Part shown: piece after piece, positions 26,401 to 37,842 of the stretch
How the letters are laid out: each line of letters opens with the position of its first letter
Position numbering within the stretch: the first letter of the stretch is position 1
Origin: Branchiostoma lanceolatum
Lineage: Eukaryota; Chordata; Leptocardii; Amphioxiformes; Branchiostomatidae
Assembly: GCF_035083965.1 (NCBI RefSeq)
Contig: NC_089723.1
Coordinates: forward strand, 4,735,501-4,799,500
DNA length: 64,000 nt
Direction of reading: 5' to 3'
Made by a program: the position numbers and the translations under genes
Notes under the pieces: generated by a model
Databases searched by the model: none
What the model was told of the DNA's origin: nothing
The model's input: the letters and a program-made list of their open reading frames with translations, nothing else

Positions 26401-29400
26401 GTCATTTAATGCTGCTTGGCTATCTGAATCAAATTCGATGGATTCATGGGCCGGAGTTCGATCCTTGGGTTGGCTCCAGCTCAGGCATGTTAGAAAGCCC
26501 TCCTCTCATTGGACCGACGCGTAGGCGACCTCGCTGCGTCCTAGTTTGAATTCGAGTTAGCCTTGACTTTACAATGGGAACACCATGCAAAACGTACTAA
26601 AAAGACAACAAATCACACAAAGCGTAAAAAGATTCGTTTTTTATCGATGAAATTCGTTTAGCGCGGTGTCAAATAGCTCAGTCGCAGCGAGGTCGCCAAC
26701 GCGTTACATTCGAAAATAGTAGGGGAGACCCGGTGTGCGTGGCTAAATGAGCGCGCTACATAGCGAATTGAAGCCGCATTGCAATACAAGATAACGAAAA
26801 AGCACCATGCCTCGTCCTTAGTCTGAAGTTCGACCGTTTTTACATTTCACTGATCCTTTTGTCTGCTTTTACCCACAGGTAGGAACCCATACTGTATCGA
26901 CAAGAACTACGGCGGCACGCTCATCATCTTCGACAGGTTGTTTGGTAGGCGACATTTTTCTTTCACGATAGCTAACAGGATCATTGTTGTCCCTTGATAT
27001 GATCACAACGTAACTGCGCAGACATCCACTGGCCCTGTGTCTTAAGCCCCCCTCTCACTGCACCCGCGGCACGCTGGCGGCGTCGCTGCGGCCGATCGAA
27101 TAGACACAACAATCAACGAATTTCATCGACAAAAAAAACAATCTTTTAAAGCTCTGTGTGTTTTGTTTTATTTTTGGTCATACTTGTACGTTTTGCATGA
27201 TATTCCCATTATAAAGTCAAGGGTAACACAAATCCAGTTTAGGACGCAGCGACGCCGCCAGCGTACCGCGGGTCCAGTGAGAGGGGGCTTTAGTTGAAGT
27301 TGTCAACTACATCCCCTTTCCACTAGAGGCTGCGACCTCGCTGCGAAAACTGAGAGACCAAAGATGTGAAAGATCACTCAACGAATTTCATAGATAATGA
27401 ATGATTTTTGAAAATTTTGTTGTCTTATAAATCATACTTTTGTATCTTGTGCCATATTCCAATTATGAAATCAAGGGTTACACAAATCCAACTTTGGTAG
27501 TCTTATGGTAGCTAAGCGATTGCCGTCTTATGGAAAGGCAGCCTAAGTGCTTCTCTCTCTCTCTCTCTCTCTTCTAAGCCTAAGTGCAGGAAACATTAAA
27601 AAACTGGTTGACAAAAATCTATTTCAATAGTACGAAGCAAAATCACATGGACGAAATTGTTCATTGAATCCATTGCAGGTGACAGCTAGTACAGATTAAA
27701 GCCTGGTGTTTTGTTCTTGTCGACAGGTACCTTCGCCAAAGAAGACGAAAAGGTTGTGTATGGTCTGACCCATCCTTTGAACACCTGGGACCCAATATGG
27801 CTGCAGGTAAGAAGCTGTAAACGTGTACTGTATTTTGAGATGTATCGGCATCAATCATTATAAGCATCAAGACATATTGAACGATGCCATATATTTTCAT
27901 AACATGGAGAGGAAATAGAGATTTTTGGTCCCTTAAAAAATAGAATAAAGTCTGCCTTTAACGTGTCCTGTTTACAGTTTGTGTTGACAGCAACGACCCC
28001 ATACATGGCATAGACAGGTGATAGAGATATTTGGTTCCTCAAAATAAGAACTAGACTTAAGTATTTGTGCTACATATACTTCAGGTTTGCTATATGTTAG
28101 TTTAGCGATTACGCGGTCTTTTTATAAATATGAATTGGTATTGAATTTTTGTTTTTATTTGAGTTGAATGTGTGATAGTTGTGTGCCGATTTGTTAAAAA
28201 TTGAGAGAACGCTAGCGACCCCAAATAACACCCAATGAAATGGTATGGCTATCCTGCGACGTCACAAATTCAATATGGCGGCCACCACACATGCCAACGG
28301 ATCCAACAAAGGTTTTGCTACGCAAACCTGTAACTCCTTGATGTTTTTGTAGGTTTGCCACCTGACACACATATGGAAGACCTTCTGGGCCACTCCCGGT
28401 TTGACCAACAAACTGTCTGTGCTGTTCAAAGGACCCGGATGGGCGCCAGGCAAACCTCGCCTGGGGTGCATTGAAGACATTCCAAAGGTACAACTAAAAG
28501 ACTGAAATAACTATAACTAGCTTTGAATCGCAAGGAACCATACTATAACTTTGGCAAATTTATGATATTGAGTCTGCCGAAAAACAACATACACTAAAAT
28601 CCGAATGTATTAAATCGTAAGCAGGCCATTTTTCTCTTTTGCTTTTGTATTGTCCGTTTCTGATGTGATATTTGATAGATTCTAATGTTATATTCAAATG
28701 AATAAGTGTTAGGCTTGTGATGGAACTGTCGCTGAAGGGTAAATGTCTTATCCAGGGAAGTGGTTGTCAGCTAGCAAGGATTAGTCTAGATGCCAGCCGT
28801 AATTAGTACCTGACTTTGGTTTTCAGCTCACAGGAAATTGAAACGTATAGTTGCGTATACCTGGGGAATATGTCATTTGAAAGAAAAACATTCACTTTAA
28901 ACCTTTTATCGAAGGTGACGTATCCAGAACCGAAGTACGACACACAGATTCCCGTCTTCTGGTCTGTGTACGTGGCCGGACACTTCGCCATGGCCGTCAT
29001 CTTCTACCAGGAGCTGTTTGCTGTCGCTGAGGTAGGTTACAGCAACAGGGTACACTGAAAATGTCAGCTATCTGTTCTAGCCTCCGTTGCAGGCTTTCCC
29101 ACGGCGATTTTTCAACTTATCGGGGCCAGGTTCTTTGGCTGGGGGGGGGGGGGGGGGGCGTGGCGTATCTGCTTTGGATCCTGTAACCGCCGCTGCGGGT
29201 CCCCAGCAGATACGGTCCCCAAGCAGATACGCCACGCCCCCCAACCAAAGAACATAGCCCCGATAAGTTGAAAAATCGCCGTGAGAAAGCCTGCAACGGA
29301 GCCGAGACTACATCTGTTCAATGGTATAGATGAATAGTTTTGAAAGAAAAAAGTTTCTCCAAGTCAATTGATACTGACAAACATCAAACCGTTGGGATAC

Positions 29401-30402
29401 AGTAGTAAGTCATTATCAAATTCCAAACTCCAAAGAAAACTGTGATGTCTGACTTTGTCAAAACGTAAATGTACATTCCTAAATTAATCTACCTCCTGCC
29501 TAATAACAACTTGTAGATGAAGTTATTTTGATCCTTTCTATCAAAATGAAATGATTATCAAAATCCACCTACCTCCTGAACGAAATTGAAGTGTTTTTTT
29601 AACGTTAAAACTTTCTTACCAAATTCCATCTCTACAGGATGTGACTACGCTTGCCTGCCTGGGAAGGATAGCCTTCTTGATTTGGACTTTATCTTCCATA
29701 GCTGCAATCATGGATAAAAAGTAAGTATACAGAAGCATCAATGTTGAACGACTACTTCAAAGCCGTTCAATATTTTTTCGCCACTCAACTGATATCTTTG
29801 TCTATCAAATTCTTATTCTTAGTATGATGGAGACCAGCCAACATACAACAAATATACAACATACGTTTCTATTGTGGCTTTCCGAAAACGAATGCAACAA
29901 TTTTTAGACTCATTACATTACATAACATAACATTACATAACATTACATTACATTACATTACACTCATATGACTGATCTCGCCCTTGGTATATGTATTGAT
30001 ATATCGAGCAGAAGACCTTCATAAGCATTATATGCTTCTTGTCTAATGCTCAATAAATGAATGTGAATAAAATTAAAAAAATATGTATGTATGTATAAAG
30101 CAACAAGGTATATGTTATAATATGATATTGGCAATGTTATGATATAATATAATATCGACACATACTAAAACCTTCAACCTTCATTTTGCACTTCCAGGCC
30201 CAGTGCAGCCGCCCTAGACTTGAGCCGCTGCCTGGCTTACGTCACGTTTGACGTCATAACCCGGCTGTGGGGACCCCCTGCCGTACTGCTGCCTCACCTG
30301 TTGATGAACGTCATGTTGGGCATGTACCTGACGTCAGCTGTCATCCAGGGCGTCAACATTCTTGCACCTGTCCTTAAGGATAAGGCAGTCAAACTGGAAT
30401 AG
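20421..30402 (+). CDS. AGMO: Alkylglycerol monooxygenase (TMEM195 family)
   Basis: Twelve coding exons: 20421-20564, 21845-21975, 22563-22714, 24833-24930, 25526-25621, 26221-26287, 26879-26944, 27727-27806, 28353-28487, 28915-29031, 29638-29720 and 30198-30402. Phases fit at every junction and the product is 457 residues (human about 445). AGMO is a tetrahydrobiopterin-dependent di-iron ER membrane enzyme that cleaves the ether bond of alkylglycerols. The fatty-acid-hydroxylase histidine boxes are all present: HRMSH (138-142), HQGHH (151-155) and HHRVHH (224-229). LPWDS, YCIDKNY and KVVYGLTHP also match the family. Hydrophobic segments occur in exons 2, 5 and 10-12. The junction of exons 4 and 5 seems slightly shorter than in human. 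Confidence 0.95.
20565..21844. other. AGMO intron 1 with LINE 3' tail
   Basis: At about 21607-21715 is a segment with CATACTTTGTATCTTGTACA and ATAAAGTTATAATT, which recurs at about 31865-31965. Its ending in short AT-rich repeats suggests the 3' tail of a non-LTR retrotransposon. The rest is unremarkable. Confidence 0.5.
23362..23454. repeat. Perfect hairpin plus TTCGATGC repeats, AGMO intron 3
   Basis: TTGCGTTTCGGCGC at 23362 pairs perfectly with GCGCCGAAACGCAA at 23380, a 14-bp stem with a 4-base loop. Four copies of an 8-bp unit (CTTCGATG) follow at 23421-23454. Confidence 0.85.
23805..23870 (+). mobile_element. tRNA-like SINE head or tRNA pseudogene, AGMO intron 3
   Basis: TTAGCTCATCTGGCAACGCG resembles box A and ATCCGGGTTCGTTTCC resembles box B, ending in a T run. 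The arms pair poorly, so I do not call a working tRNA. Confidence 0.5.
24967..25221. mobile_element. MITE, TTAA family, AGMO intron 4
   Basis: A full copy: TTAAGCCCCCCTCTCACTGG at the left, the complement at the right, and the inner ATTATAAAGTCAAGG segment. It directly abuts a second copy. Confidence 0.85.
25222..25427. mobile_element. MITE, TTAA family, second copy, truncated at one end
   Basis: Begins inside the element (CTAAACTGGATTACTG) in the opposite orientation and ends with a full right arm, GGGGGCTTAA, at 25427. Two copies lie tail to tail. Confidence 0.75.
25633..25955 (+). mobile_element. Dispersed MITE-like repeat, copy 2, AGMO intron 5
   Basis: Plus-strand partner of 2478-2852, with ends AAAGCAATATTAGGGCC and GGGCCCTAATATAGCTT. 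Non-coding. Confidence 0.7.
26500..26705. mobile_element. MITE, TTAA-family relative, AGMO intron 6
   Basis: Arms GCGACCTCGCTGCG and CGCAGCGAGGTCGCC, with an inner ACGAATTTCATCGAT-like segment in reverse. The outer ends are worn. Confidence 0.65.
27042..27292. mobile_element. MITE, TTAA family, AGMO intron 7
   Basis: TTAAGCCCCCCTCTCACTG at the left, and GTCCAGTGAGAGGGGGCTTTA at the right. A diverged sister follows at about 27313-27546. Confidence 0.85.
27313..27546. mobile_element. Diverged sister MITE, AGMO intron 7
   Basis: CCTTTCCACTAGAGGCTGCG at the left, GCCGTCTTATGGAAAGGCAG at the right, and an inner ACGAATTTCATAGAT. Same subfamily as 10659-10905. Confidence 0.65.
29078..29312. mobile_element. 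Foldback element in AGMO intron 10
   Basis: Long inverted repeats (about 100 bp each): the left arm has GTTGCAGGCTTTCCCACGGC and GATTTTTCAACTTATCGGGG, and the right arm carries the complements. A G run at about 29143-29158 lies in the left arm. Confidence 0.85.
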
Positions 30403-31140
30403 CGGAATTTAGGTTTAAAGCCATACTCAACTGCAGAAAAGAGTGTCCTAGTTCTGCTAGTAATATTTTTCTGAATCCAAAAACGTAATTGAATTGGCAA
30501 CTTGACGTTGACTTTGGACCAGGCAGTAGTTGCATTATGCATATGCCATATACATGTACGTATATATATATATATATATGTTAGGTACATGGAGGCAGTG
30601 CCACGAATAATGATGTCAGTCTTTAAGTAGAGATAGTGGAATTTAAGTTTAATGCAATACTTAATATGTATTAACCTTTAGCACTCTCAAGTAGCCATGT
30701 GGCACCCAAATCCAAATTGGGTAGAGTTAGGCAGCAGGGAGAAGGTTAAGAAAATAGTGAGAAGTACATAGCTGACAAGAACGATGATGATTTCAGTCAT
30801 GAAGCAGAGAGTAAAGGGGGTAACAATGCTTGAATTATAAACCTGTATAATGCTTGGCCTGTAAATGGTACCTACTGTCATTCAGGGCACCAATGTCCTT
30901 GTCCCTTTCTAAGACAGTTAAACTGAAATAGCAGAATAGTTTAATGGAAGTATATGGTGGCAGTGCTAAAAATGATAATGTAAGTCTTGAAGTAGAGAAG
31001 CAGTTAAGGGTAAGAATTCTTTAAGTACAAACCTGTATAATGGTTGTTGTCATCCAGGGCACCAAAATCCTTGCCCCCATCCGTAAGACTAAGGCAGTTA
31101 AACTGGAGGAAGGGAGCTTTCACTGTAGAAAATTAGGTAT
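30403..31140. repeat. Decayed tandem copies of the AGMO last-exon end
   Basis: The end of the last AGMO exon (ATCCAGGGCGTCAACATTCT, then AAGGCAGTCAAACTGGAA) recurs in altered form at about 30880-30932 and 31054-31110. The 3' flank (AGTGCCACGAATAATGATG) also recurs near 30961. The copies have no long open frame and look like fossils of a local tandem duplication. Confidence 0.75.
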
Positions 31141-32482
31141 GGGGTCAATACTAAAAGAGGATTTGAGGGAGACATCTCACTATATATACAAAAACTAAAA
31201 TGTTGAATGATTCAACCTATCATTCTCAACATGCGAGTCATGTAGATAGACATGTATGTAATACATGTAGTACATGTACTCTACACTCTAGCTGAGATGC
31301 AGAAAAGAATTGTAATGGATCCAAAAATGGCACTCTACATATATTCATTTCAGCAAGGTTGAATGTGTAAAACTGTAAATCTCATTTCTTGGGCATGTGT
31401 ATGACTTGAGGTCTATAATATGAACATTTTTTTTTTAAAGTAACTACCTCATTGCTATATGATAGCTTTATTACATGGCCATCAAATAAAATACAAGGCT
31501 GTAATATGATTACAAAATCAGTGTTCTTTATTGTGACCAGCTTAATAAGTAACTGAGTACCAGCTTCACTGTATGGCTTATAAAGTTATATTATAATTAT
31601 TTGTATACCCATACACTACAATGAAACCTGGCAAGTATTATCTTCAATGTATTTCATAACATAATTGTCATGTTAGATATTCAGCTGTAGACATTAAGTT
31701 TTTTCAGCATATTCAAGCTTAATGTGGTCATATCTAAATATGAAATAAGATTGGAACAAATTGCATGGTCATATCTGAAACTGTGAAAAATTACTTGCAT
31801 GGATATTTCAAAAGCCTTTTTTATTCATATTGCTGTAATACCTCAACTACTCTTGTATTAGCATAGGTAGATTAGCCTTATAATACTGTAGTTAAGTATC
31901 AGTCGATGCCATACTTTGTATTTTGTACAATTGTTGTGCGATAAAGTTATCATTATTATTGTAATGAACATCATCGTACCAAAACATGTTAGTCATGCAA
32001 AAACATAACTCTCGAGTTAAAGAATGTACAATTTTTACACTCTCATATCATAGCTTCTAAGTCAGTCTTTCATTATATAACATCAAAAGAAAACTGTCTT
32101 GCGTGCCTTTATTCTTTACATGTAATAAGTTGCTCAAACATTTAAGAATTTGTCATTTTCATCTTTTGAGGCCTCCACATATTTGTGAAAAGATTCTCAA
32201 ACATTTCACAAAATATATCAGTACATGTATATCTTGCATAATGAACATGGAATTTACAATGTTATAACTAAGCTTGATTTTGATATCTATACTAACATTT
32301 CATGCTAACATTGGAATGAAACATACAGTTGTTAACACTGGCTGTCTGTCAAGAAATGGATATGCATATTTAGTTGAGTAACAGAATTTTGGAGAGCTTG
32401 CAGCACTTTTTGCAGGTACTTCAGCAATTCTTTTACACTATATAAAGTAATCCACAAAGTCTAAATTCTCCCTTTCCACATA
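31141..32482. other. Spacer between the convergent genes AGMO and PARP16
   Basis: AT-rich. A LINE-type 3' tail at about 31865-31965 matches the one in AGMO intron 1. It probably also holds both 3' UTRs. No other gene recognised. Confidence 0.5.
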
Positions 32483-35400
32483 TCATCTGAAAAGCTTCCT
32501 GAGGTAGTATTGCAGGTTGGGAGAATTTGCAGCCCCGATCACAGCAAGGATGATGACGTATAACATCATCAGGACAAAGAACTTGTGACGTTGGAAGAAG
32601 GACGGTGTCTGGACCCTACAGAAACAATACGAAAAACAAAAATATAATCTTTATCTTTAATCAACATTGCAGACATACATATAAATGATATGCCTGAATG
32701 GCATTCATTTTACAGTAACAAATCATTTAACATTTGAAATATATAAGTACCCAATTGTTTCATCAAGTGTATGTTGTTTGTAATTCATCTTTCAGTTCTT
32801 AAAAAATGCTCATCTGGTTAAGAAACCAACAAACATCACCCCAACCCCCAACATCTAGACACTCTGTCTATATGTATAAATACTAGCTAAAAGCCTGGTG
32901 GGATACTGTAAGTGCATTTAAGTTCAGATGGTTTTTATTTTGCGGTAGGGAGAAAATGGAGTGTTTGCGGTGGTTTTAAGTTTGCGTTTGAAACATAAGA
33001 AGCGCTACAGTCATAGGTGGGCAACAATTTTTGCTGTGGTTTTACGTTCGCACTGAAGAGTTCACCGCGAAAACCGCGAACATAAAACCACCGCGAACAT
33101 TTCTGCATTTACAGTACGTTTTGATTGTTTCTAAGTGCAGCCATAACTACAGATGCTTAAGGATTTGCATTGATACCACCCAATCTAATTTTCACAATGA
33201 TGTGATATATGATCTTTGGCATATCGCGTCCGAAATTTAGTTCATGCATTATCTTAAATTATAGACAGCTGACCAAAATAAAAGTTGGGACACCCACCTT
33301 AGGCGTCCTTTCTTTTCAGCATAGACGAGCACGTACTTGACTCTCAACAGTTCGTTGTTGCTTACAATGTAGTACTTCTCTGGTACCTCCTGTTTGTCTT
33401 TGTTCTTGGCTCTTCCATTTTCTTCTGAAAAAACAAGAGAAAACAAGAAAAATACCATCATTTCATTATGATATGAACAAACTAAAATCTACGAAGGTAG
33501 TCCCAAAGGAGCATCATTTCCCTGTTCATGAAACTATATTTATGTTAAAAGTATGTACCAGTTTCAAAATCTTTGGTATGACCCGACCGGGAATCAAACT
33601 CACGACCTACCATGTGCAAGGCAAACACTCTACCAACTACACTGTAGGCCATTACACCAGCTTAGCGCCTATATTTATGTGAAGATTTATGTCATTTACT
33701 TCTGAGCACTGGCCCTGAAAATGACAAAGCTATGATAGTATGAGTGACTGAATCAACTGGAAAGCAGTGTACAAAAAGCCGACAGTGAGGAAAACCATGT
33801 AAAGTGCCTTTCCCAAGAGCACAATATTTGGGCATGTCAAATTATTAAACCCAGGATGTATTGGTTATGAGCCAAAATTTGGTCTGGCCATTGTGCCACA
33901 CAATGCCACTATCCTTAGATTACTAGTGTATCATTCAAACCTCTAGATTCTGTAATGCCGCTTCCTGTCTTTATAAAAATGACAGATCTTACCTTCCACC
34001 TTGCTCTTGACATACTTGGGGTCCATGATGACCTCACACACAGCCACACAGCTCATGGTTTCTCCCAGCATGCTCCTTTCCCACCCCTGACCTTTGTGAC
34101 TGTAGATGATTGACACCCCAAGGTCACCTGACAGGTAAGTACCCTCGCCAAATAAGGAATTCTGAAACAGGTGATATCAAATTGTCAATCATTACTGTGA
34201 GACTGTTACTTGGAAAAAGCAAAATGCAGAAGTTAGGGGGAATTCTACAAAGTACATGTACATTAGTGCTGCGTACCTAAACGTTATATCAGATACAGGT
34301 ACAGGTACCGGTACAGAGGTTTAGGTACAGGTCCGGACCTGTACCTGTACCTGAACAATTTGAAAAATTTACATGTGTTTTCCTAAACTTCAATAATGAC
34401 AGAAACACAAATAAACTGTTTTCAATTTGTCAGTATCTTTATCTAAAGGCTATAACTAGATTTCCTAAGGCCAAACTCCAGGCCTGCCTAAATGATCTGT
34501 TGCATATTAGTTACATTGTACGCTGTTCCAAGGTATCACTTTGGTCACGTTTGGTGTTGCCTATGAGATCAGGAGATCAGTCACAACATAAGCACATACT
34601 TGGTATAAATTTATATCGGTACAGTACTGGTACTTCATGATCCAGTATTTTGGACCTGTACCTTATATCAATTTCTAGGGCACAGTACTGGTCCGCAGTA
34701 CCGGTCTGCAGCACTAATGTACATGTACATATGAGACTGTTACAGCATTGAATAATGGAACAAGGTTCTTCATTTCCAACCAGGATCTATATACAACAAG
34801 ATATCAAAACAGGAAGTTCCGCTACAGTACCGTAAGAAGCCGCTAGGGGGCCCAAAATCTAATCGTTTTCAGGTCTCATCAAAACCTACCAACATACCAA
34901 ATACCAAGACAGCCCATCAAGGCACTCTTGAGTTATGCTGGTCCACTACAAACAAACACACAAACGATACCCTCAGCATAACCTTCTTGGCGAAGGTAAG
35001 AACTGCTGACGTATTGGTGACCGTCTGTTGACTGTATATAGATCCTGGTCGTGAATAAAGAATCTTGTTATCCAAGTGATTTTCCAATTCAACCAGGTGA
35101 AATAATTCACAGAGCATTGAATACTATAGAATGCTACTACATTATAGAAGAATATACTTCAAGAAGGGTCACATTGACCCCGCAAACTTTCAAGCTCTGT
35201 ATGCCGTTCTGCCGCAGTACCCAGGTCACATACCAGGGGGCCCAAAATCGACCTTGAATTTCGACTTCACAACACCCGCCCACATATCAAATATCATTGT
35301 AATCCATCAAGAGGCTCTTGAGTTATGCTGACTGGAGTGGTGCGGAAACACAAACAGACAGACAGACAGATACACCCAAAACAATATCTCCATTTTCATG

Positions 35401-37278
35401 GAGATAATTCATGGAACATGTAGAGTCGCCCTACTCTGTGGAGTGGCTGTCAACACTACATTATATCCCATACCTTGTTGAGATGTGCATGGAGCCCATT
35501 GTGCAGTATGGAGTAGAAGTTGTCCAGTCTGCTCCCGTGGAAGGCGTACAACAGACTCCTGTCCTGTCGCGTCTCCTCAAACCTCGCGTCAGTGCTCTCA
35601 TTGTGGATCACCTCGAAGATGTGGGAGGGGGGCGGAATGTTGGTGCTGGTGTAACCTGTTAACCTCTGCACCTCTTTGTACTGTAAGGGAAGACAAACTT
35701 GCATCAAAGACGTGGCTAAAGAACAGAAAATCTGACAAACAATATGACTGATGTCAACCCAGCATTAAGGATTTTAAAAGCTTTAAAAACAGACTATACT
35801 CTACCCTAAAGTGAAACATTTAGTCAAACTACAGGCCTCATTATTAGATGTGTGTATACAATGCTTGAATATGGGTATGTAGGTTTTAGTTGTGACAAAC
35901 TGTTTGCTATAATCTGACCAGCGACAAAGTGACTACAAAGTTAGCTTGAAAGTTCATCTGTGTTGGTAGAAGTCATTTTGGATCAAAGTTGAACTGTGAT
36001 TATTTCCAAAATACAAAAATTGGACTTGGCAATCCACGACTTCTGTGACAGTCAAAAATTTGGGTTTAATTTTTTAATGTTGGAAATTACAGATCAACTT
36101 TACCTCAGAATGACTGCAAAGTTGAAGTGTTACACTGAAGGCCCTTATGACAGGTAAAAAAACACAAATACAGATGAAGACATTTCGTTTATAAATATAA
36201 GTTGAAGTGTTCCTCACCTCGGTCGGTTCACAGGATCGTAGGCGGAAGTTTCTAGTTTCTAAGACCCAGTTGACCAGCTGTGATGTTTGGGGGTCAGAGG
36301 TCGCTCCACTGTTCTGTAGAAGCTCCTTCACTCCTGGTAGTCTTCTCCACAGGGATTTCTGAATGATCGAATACAGAAAAAAAGTAGGGGTGTTATGAAA
36401 AAGGGTCAGCAAAAATTAAGGGGCACAAAACTTAGCTTGGGATTTTATGTCCTAGATGAAACACAGAGGCGAGTAGAAACAGACTCCTGGCTCCCGGGGA
36501 TCGAACCCGGGCCCGCCAATCCAAAGGTTGCATGCCATAACCGCTAGGCTAAAAGGTTCGGAATGGTTAGGCTGGTCAGTTGTGGTGCTTGAACCCCACT
36601 GTTACATAGATTAGTTAGGACATGTATAAAAGATAACTTTATAACTGTTTGCTGAACTGTAGTTTATTAACTTTTATGGCATTGGAAAGAACAGGGTGTC
36701 TTTATGTTAAGTCTGCATTGGAGAATTAAGCCGACAGTATATGTTACAGTGATAATAGATAAGAGTTGAAGCTACAGCAAATTTGCCACTTTGTTACAAT
36801 TTAAGCTATCTTTCCAATCACACATGTAACGTTATATTATAATCCTTGCAAATACATGGTATACTTTTACAAAAACACATCAAATGAGAGTTATGTATGG
36901 TGCTTGTCCATTCATTTGAGAAGTTTCAGTAAACGTTAAACACAAGAGGCAAGTACATGTATTTGTAAAAGCAAACTTCTAGCTCCCGGGAATCGAACCC
37001 GGGCCCCACAGTCCAAAGGCCACATGCCATAACCGCTAGGCTGAAAGGTGCGGACCAGAAAGACTGGTCAGTTAGTGGCGCTTGAACACCAATGTACTCA
37101 CCAACGCTGTGAAGTCCTTCTCGTCGTTTTCCCGTGCGAACCCAGGCGGGAAGGGTCTGAGTACGGTATCGTGCCGGTAACTCAGCAGGGCCGCCGTGAA
37201 CAAACTCAGCTGCAAGTCCGCCGCCAACATGTCCCCTTCCAGCTTCTCTCGTACACTCGTCCCAACATCATCGGCCAT
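32483..37278 (-). CDS. PARP16: Mono-ADP-ribosyltransferase PARP16
   Basis: Six coding exons, in transcript order: 37278-37102, 36358-36218, 35680-35474, 34161-33993, 33424-33298 and 32615-32483, giving 317 residues (human 322). PARP16 is a tail-anchored ER and nuclear-envelope enzyme that mono-ADP-ribosylates targets such as IRE1, PERK and importin-beta in the unfolded-protein response. Visible hallmarks: an N-terminal regulatory domain (DMLAADLQLSLFTAAL, RPFPPGFAR), the catalytic His in YAFHGSRLDNF, the NAD-site Tyr in GEGTYLSGDL, and KYYIVSNNELLRVKY as the last catalytic block. The last exon encodes a hydrophobic anchor (FFVLMMLYVIILAVIGA) and a short basic tail. The classic PARP Glu is not expected in this family. 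Confidence 0.95.
32904..33116. mobile_element. MITE, TACTGTAAATGCA family, copy 3, PARP16 intron 5
   Basis: TACTGTAAGTGCA at the left, TGCATTTACAGTA at the right, and the usual GCGGTGGTTTTA / TAAAACCACCGC arms. 213 bp. Confidence 0.85.
33565..33665 (-). mobile_element. tRNA-derived SINE head, PARP16 intron 4
   Basis: Read on the minus strand it shows AGTTGGTAGAGTGTTTGCC and GAGTTTGATTCCCGG, which are box A and box B-like and close to a tRNA. The downstream part is not tRNA-like, so this is a SINE rather than a tRNA gene. Confidence 0.6.
34790..35410. mobile_element. Dispersed repeat family D copies, PARP16 intron 3
   Basis: Two copies or halves: GGAAGTTCCGCTACAGTACC with GCTAGGGGGCCCAAAATC near 34810-34860, and CCAGGGGGCCCAAAATCGAC near 35232 with CTCTTGAGTTATGCTGACTG and the tail AACAATATCTCCATTTTC near 35385. 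Confidence 0.65.
36480..36610 (-). mobile_element. tRNA-derived SINE, PARP16 intron 1
   Basis: On the minus strand it shows TAGCCTAGCGGTTATGGC (box A) and CCCGGGTTCGATCCCCGGG (box B). The plus strand continues with the tail-like GTGCTTGAACCCCACTGTTA. Confidence 0.7.
36970..37097 (-). mobile_element. tRNA-derived SINE abutting the PARP16 exon 1 donor
   Basis: A second copy of the same SINE: ATCGAACCCGGGCCCCACAG and ATAACCGCTAGGCTGAAAGG, ending near TTGAACACCAATGT. The splice donor of PARP16 exon 1 is at 37100-37101, only a few bases away. Confidence 0.7.
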
Positions 37279-37842
37279 TTCTTACTTTCCTTTGTCAAAC
37301 GTGTTCTGTTCCTCTAAAATTCTTGACACATATGCTCACGGGTAGTAATTATAACGTTATATAACGTAAGTCCACGTAACGTTAACGAAGTTGCCACGCG
37401 TTCCGAAAATAAGATCCACCTCTTTTCGATAAAATCGTCAGAAAACAACGTCTACAAACAGTCTAACTTATTCCTGAGAATGTCTAGTACTTTTGCAAGC
37501 CGAGGACATAACAGTTAAGTCGTCAGAGACTTTCTAACAGGCAGAAATGCGTCCAAACTGGACGGAAGCAAACTTTTCCGTGTCAACATCCGCCATTTTG
37601 TCTTCTGCTAGTGCTACGTCATCCTTAACCAGGTCACGTATTATTAACCAAAACGATGAAATCAGCCGCCAAGCCACGCAGTGAATCGAACGCGTTTCGA
37701 ACAGTTTTTATTTTCTTATGTATCCCTCCGCGGTCCATAGTATGCGCCGACTCAAATTTCCCGCGCCGCTTTCGCGCCGCCGATGAAATTTCATCCGACT
37801 TTGACAGCTGATTTCATGACGACATCCGGCCTCTTGGACACC
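37279..37842. promoter_or_regulatory. CpG-rich start region of PARP16 (minus) and the + transcript
   Basis: CpG density is high (CCCGCGCCGCTTTCGCGCCG near 37770) and no TATA box is obvious. A divergent CpG promoter for PARP16 and the gene beginning at 37843 is plausible. No motif was tested. Confidence 0.4.

Noticed and set aside
28212-28493. Minus-strand frames over AGMO exon 9
   Set aside because: Antisense shadow of a well-supported exon.
36480-37097. tRNA genes on the minus strand
   Set aside because: The tRNA-like heads are followed by a shared non-tRNA body and recur at three sites, so they are SINEs.
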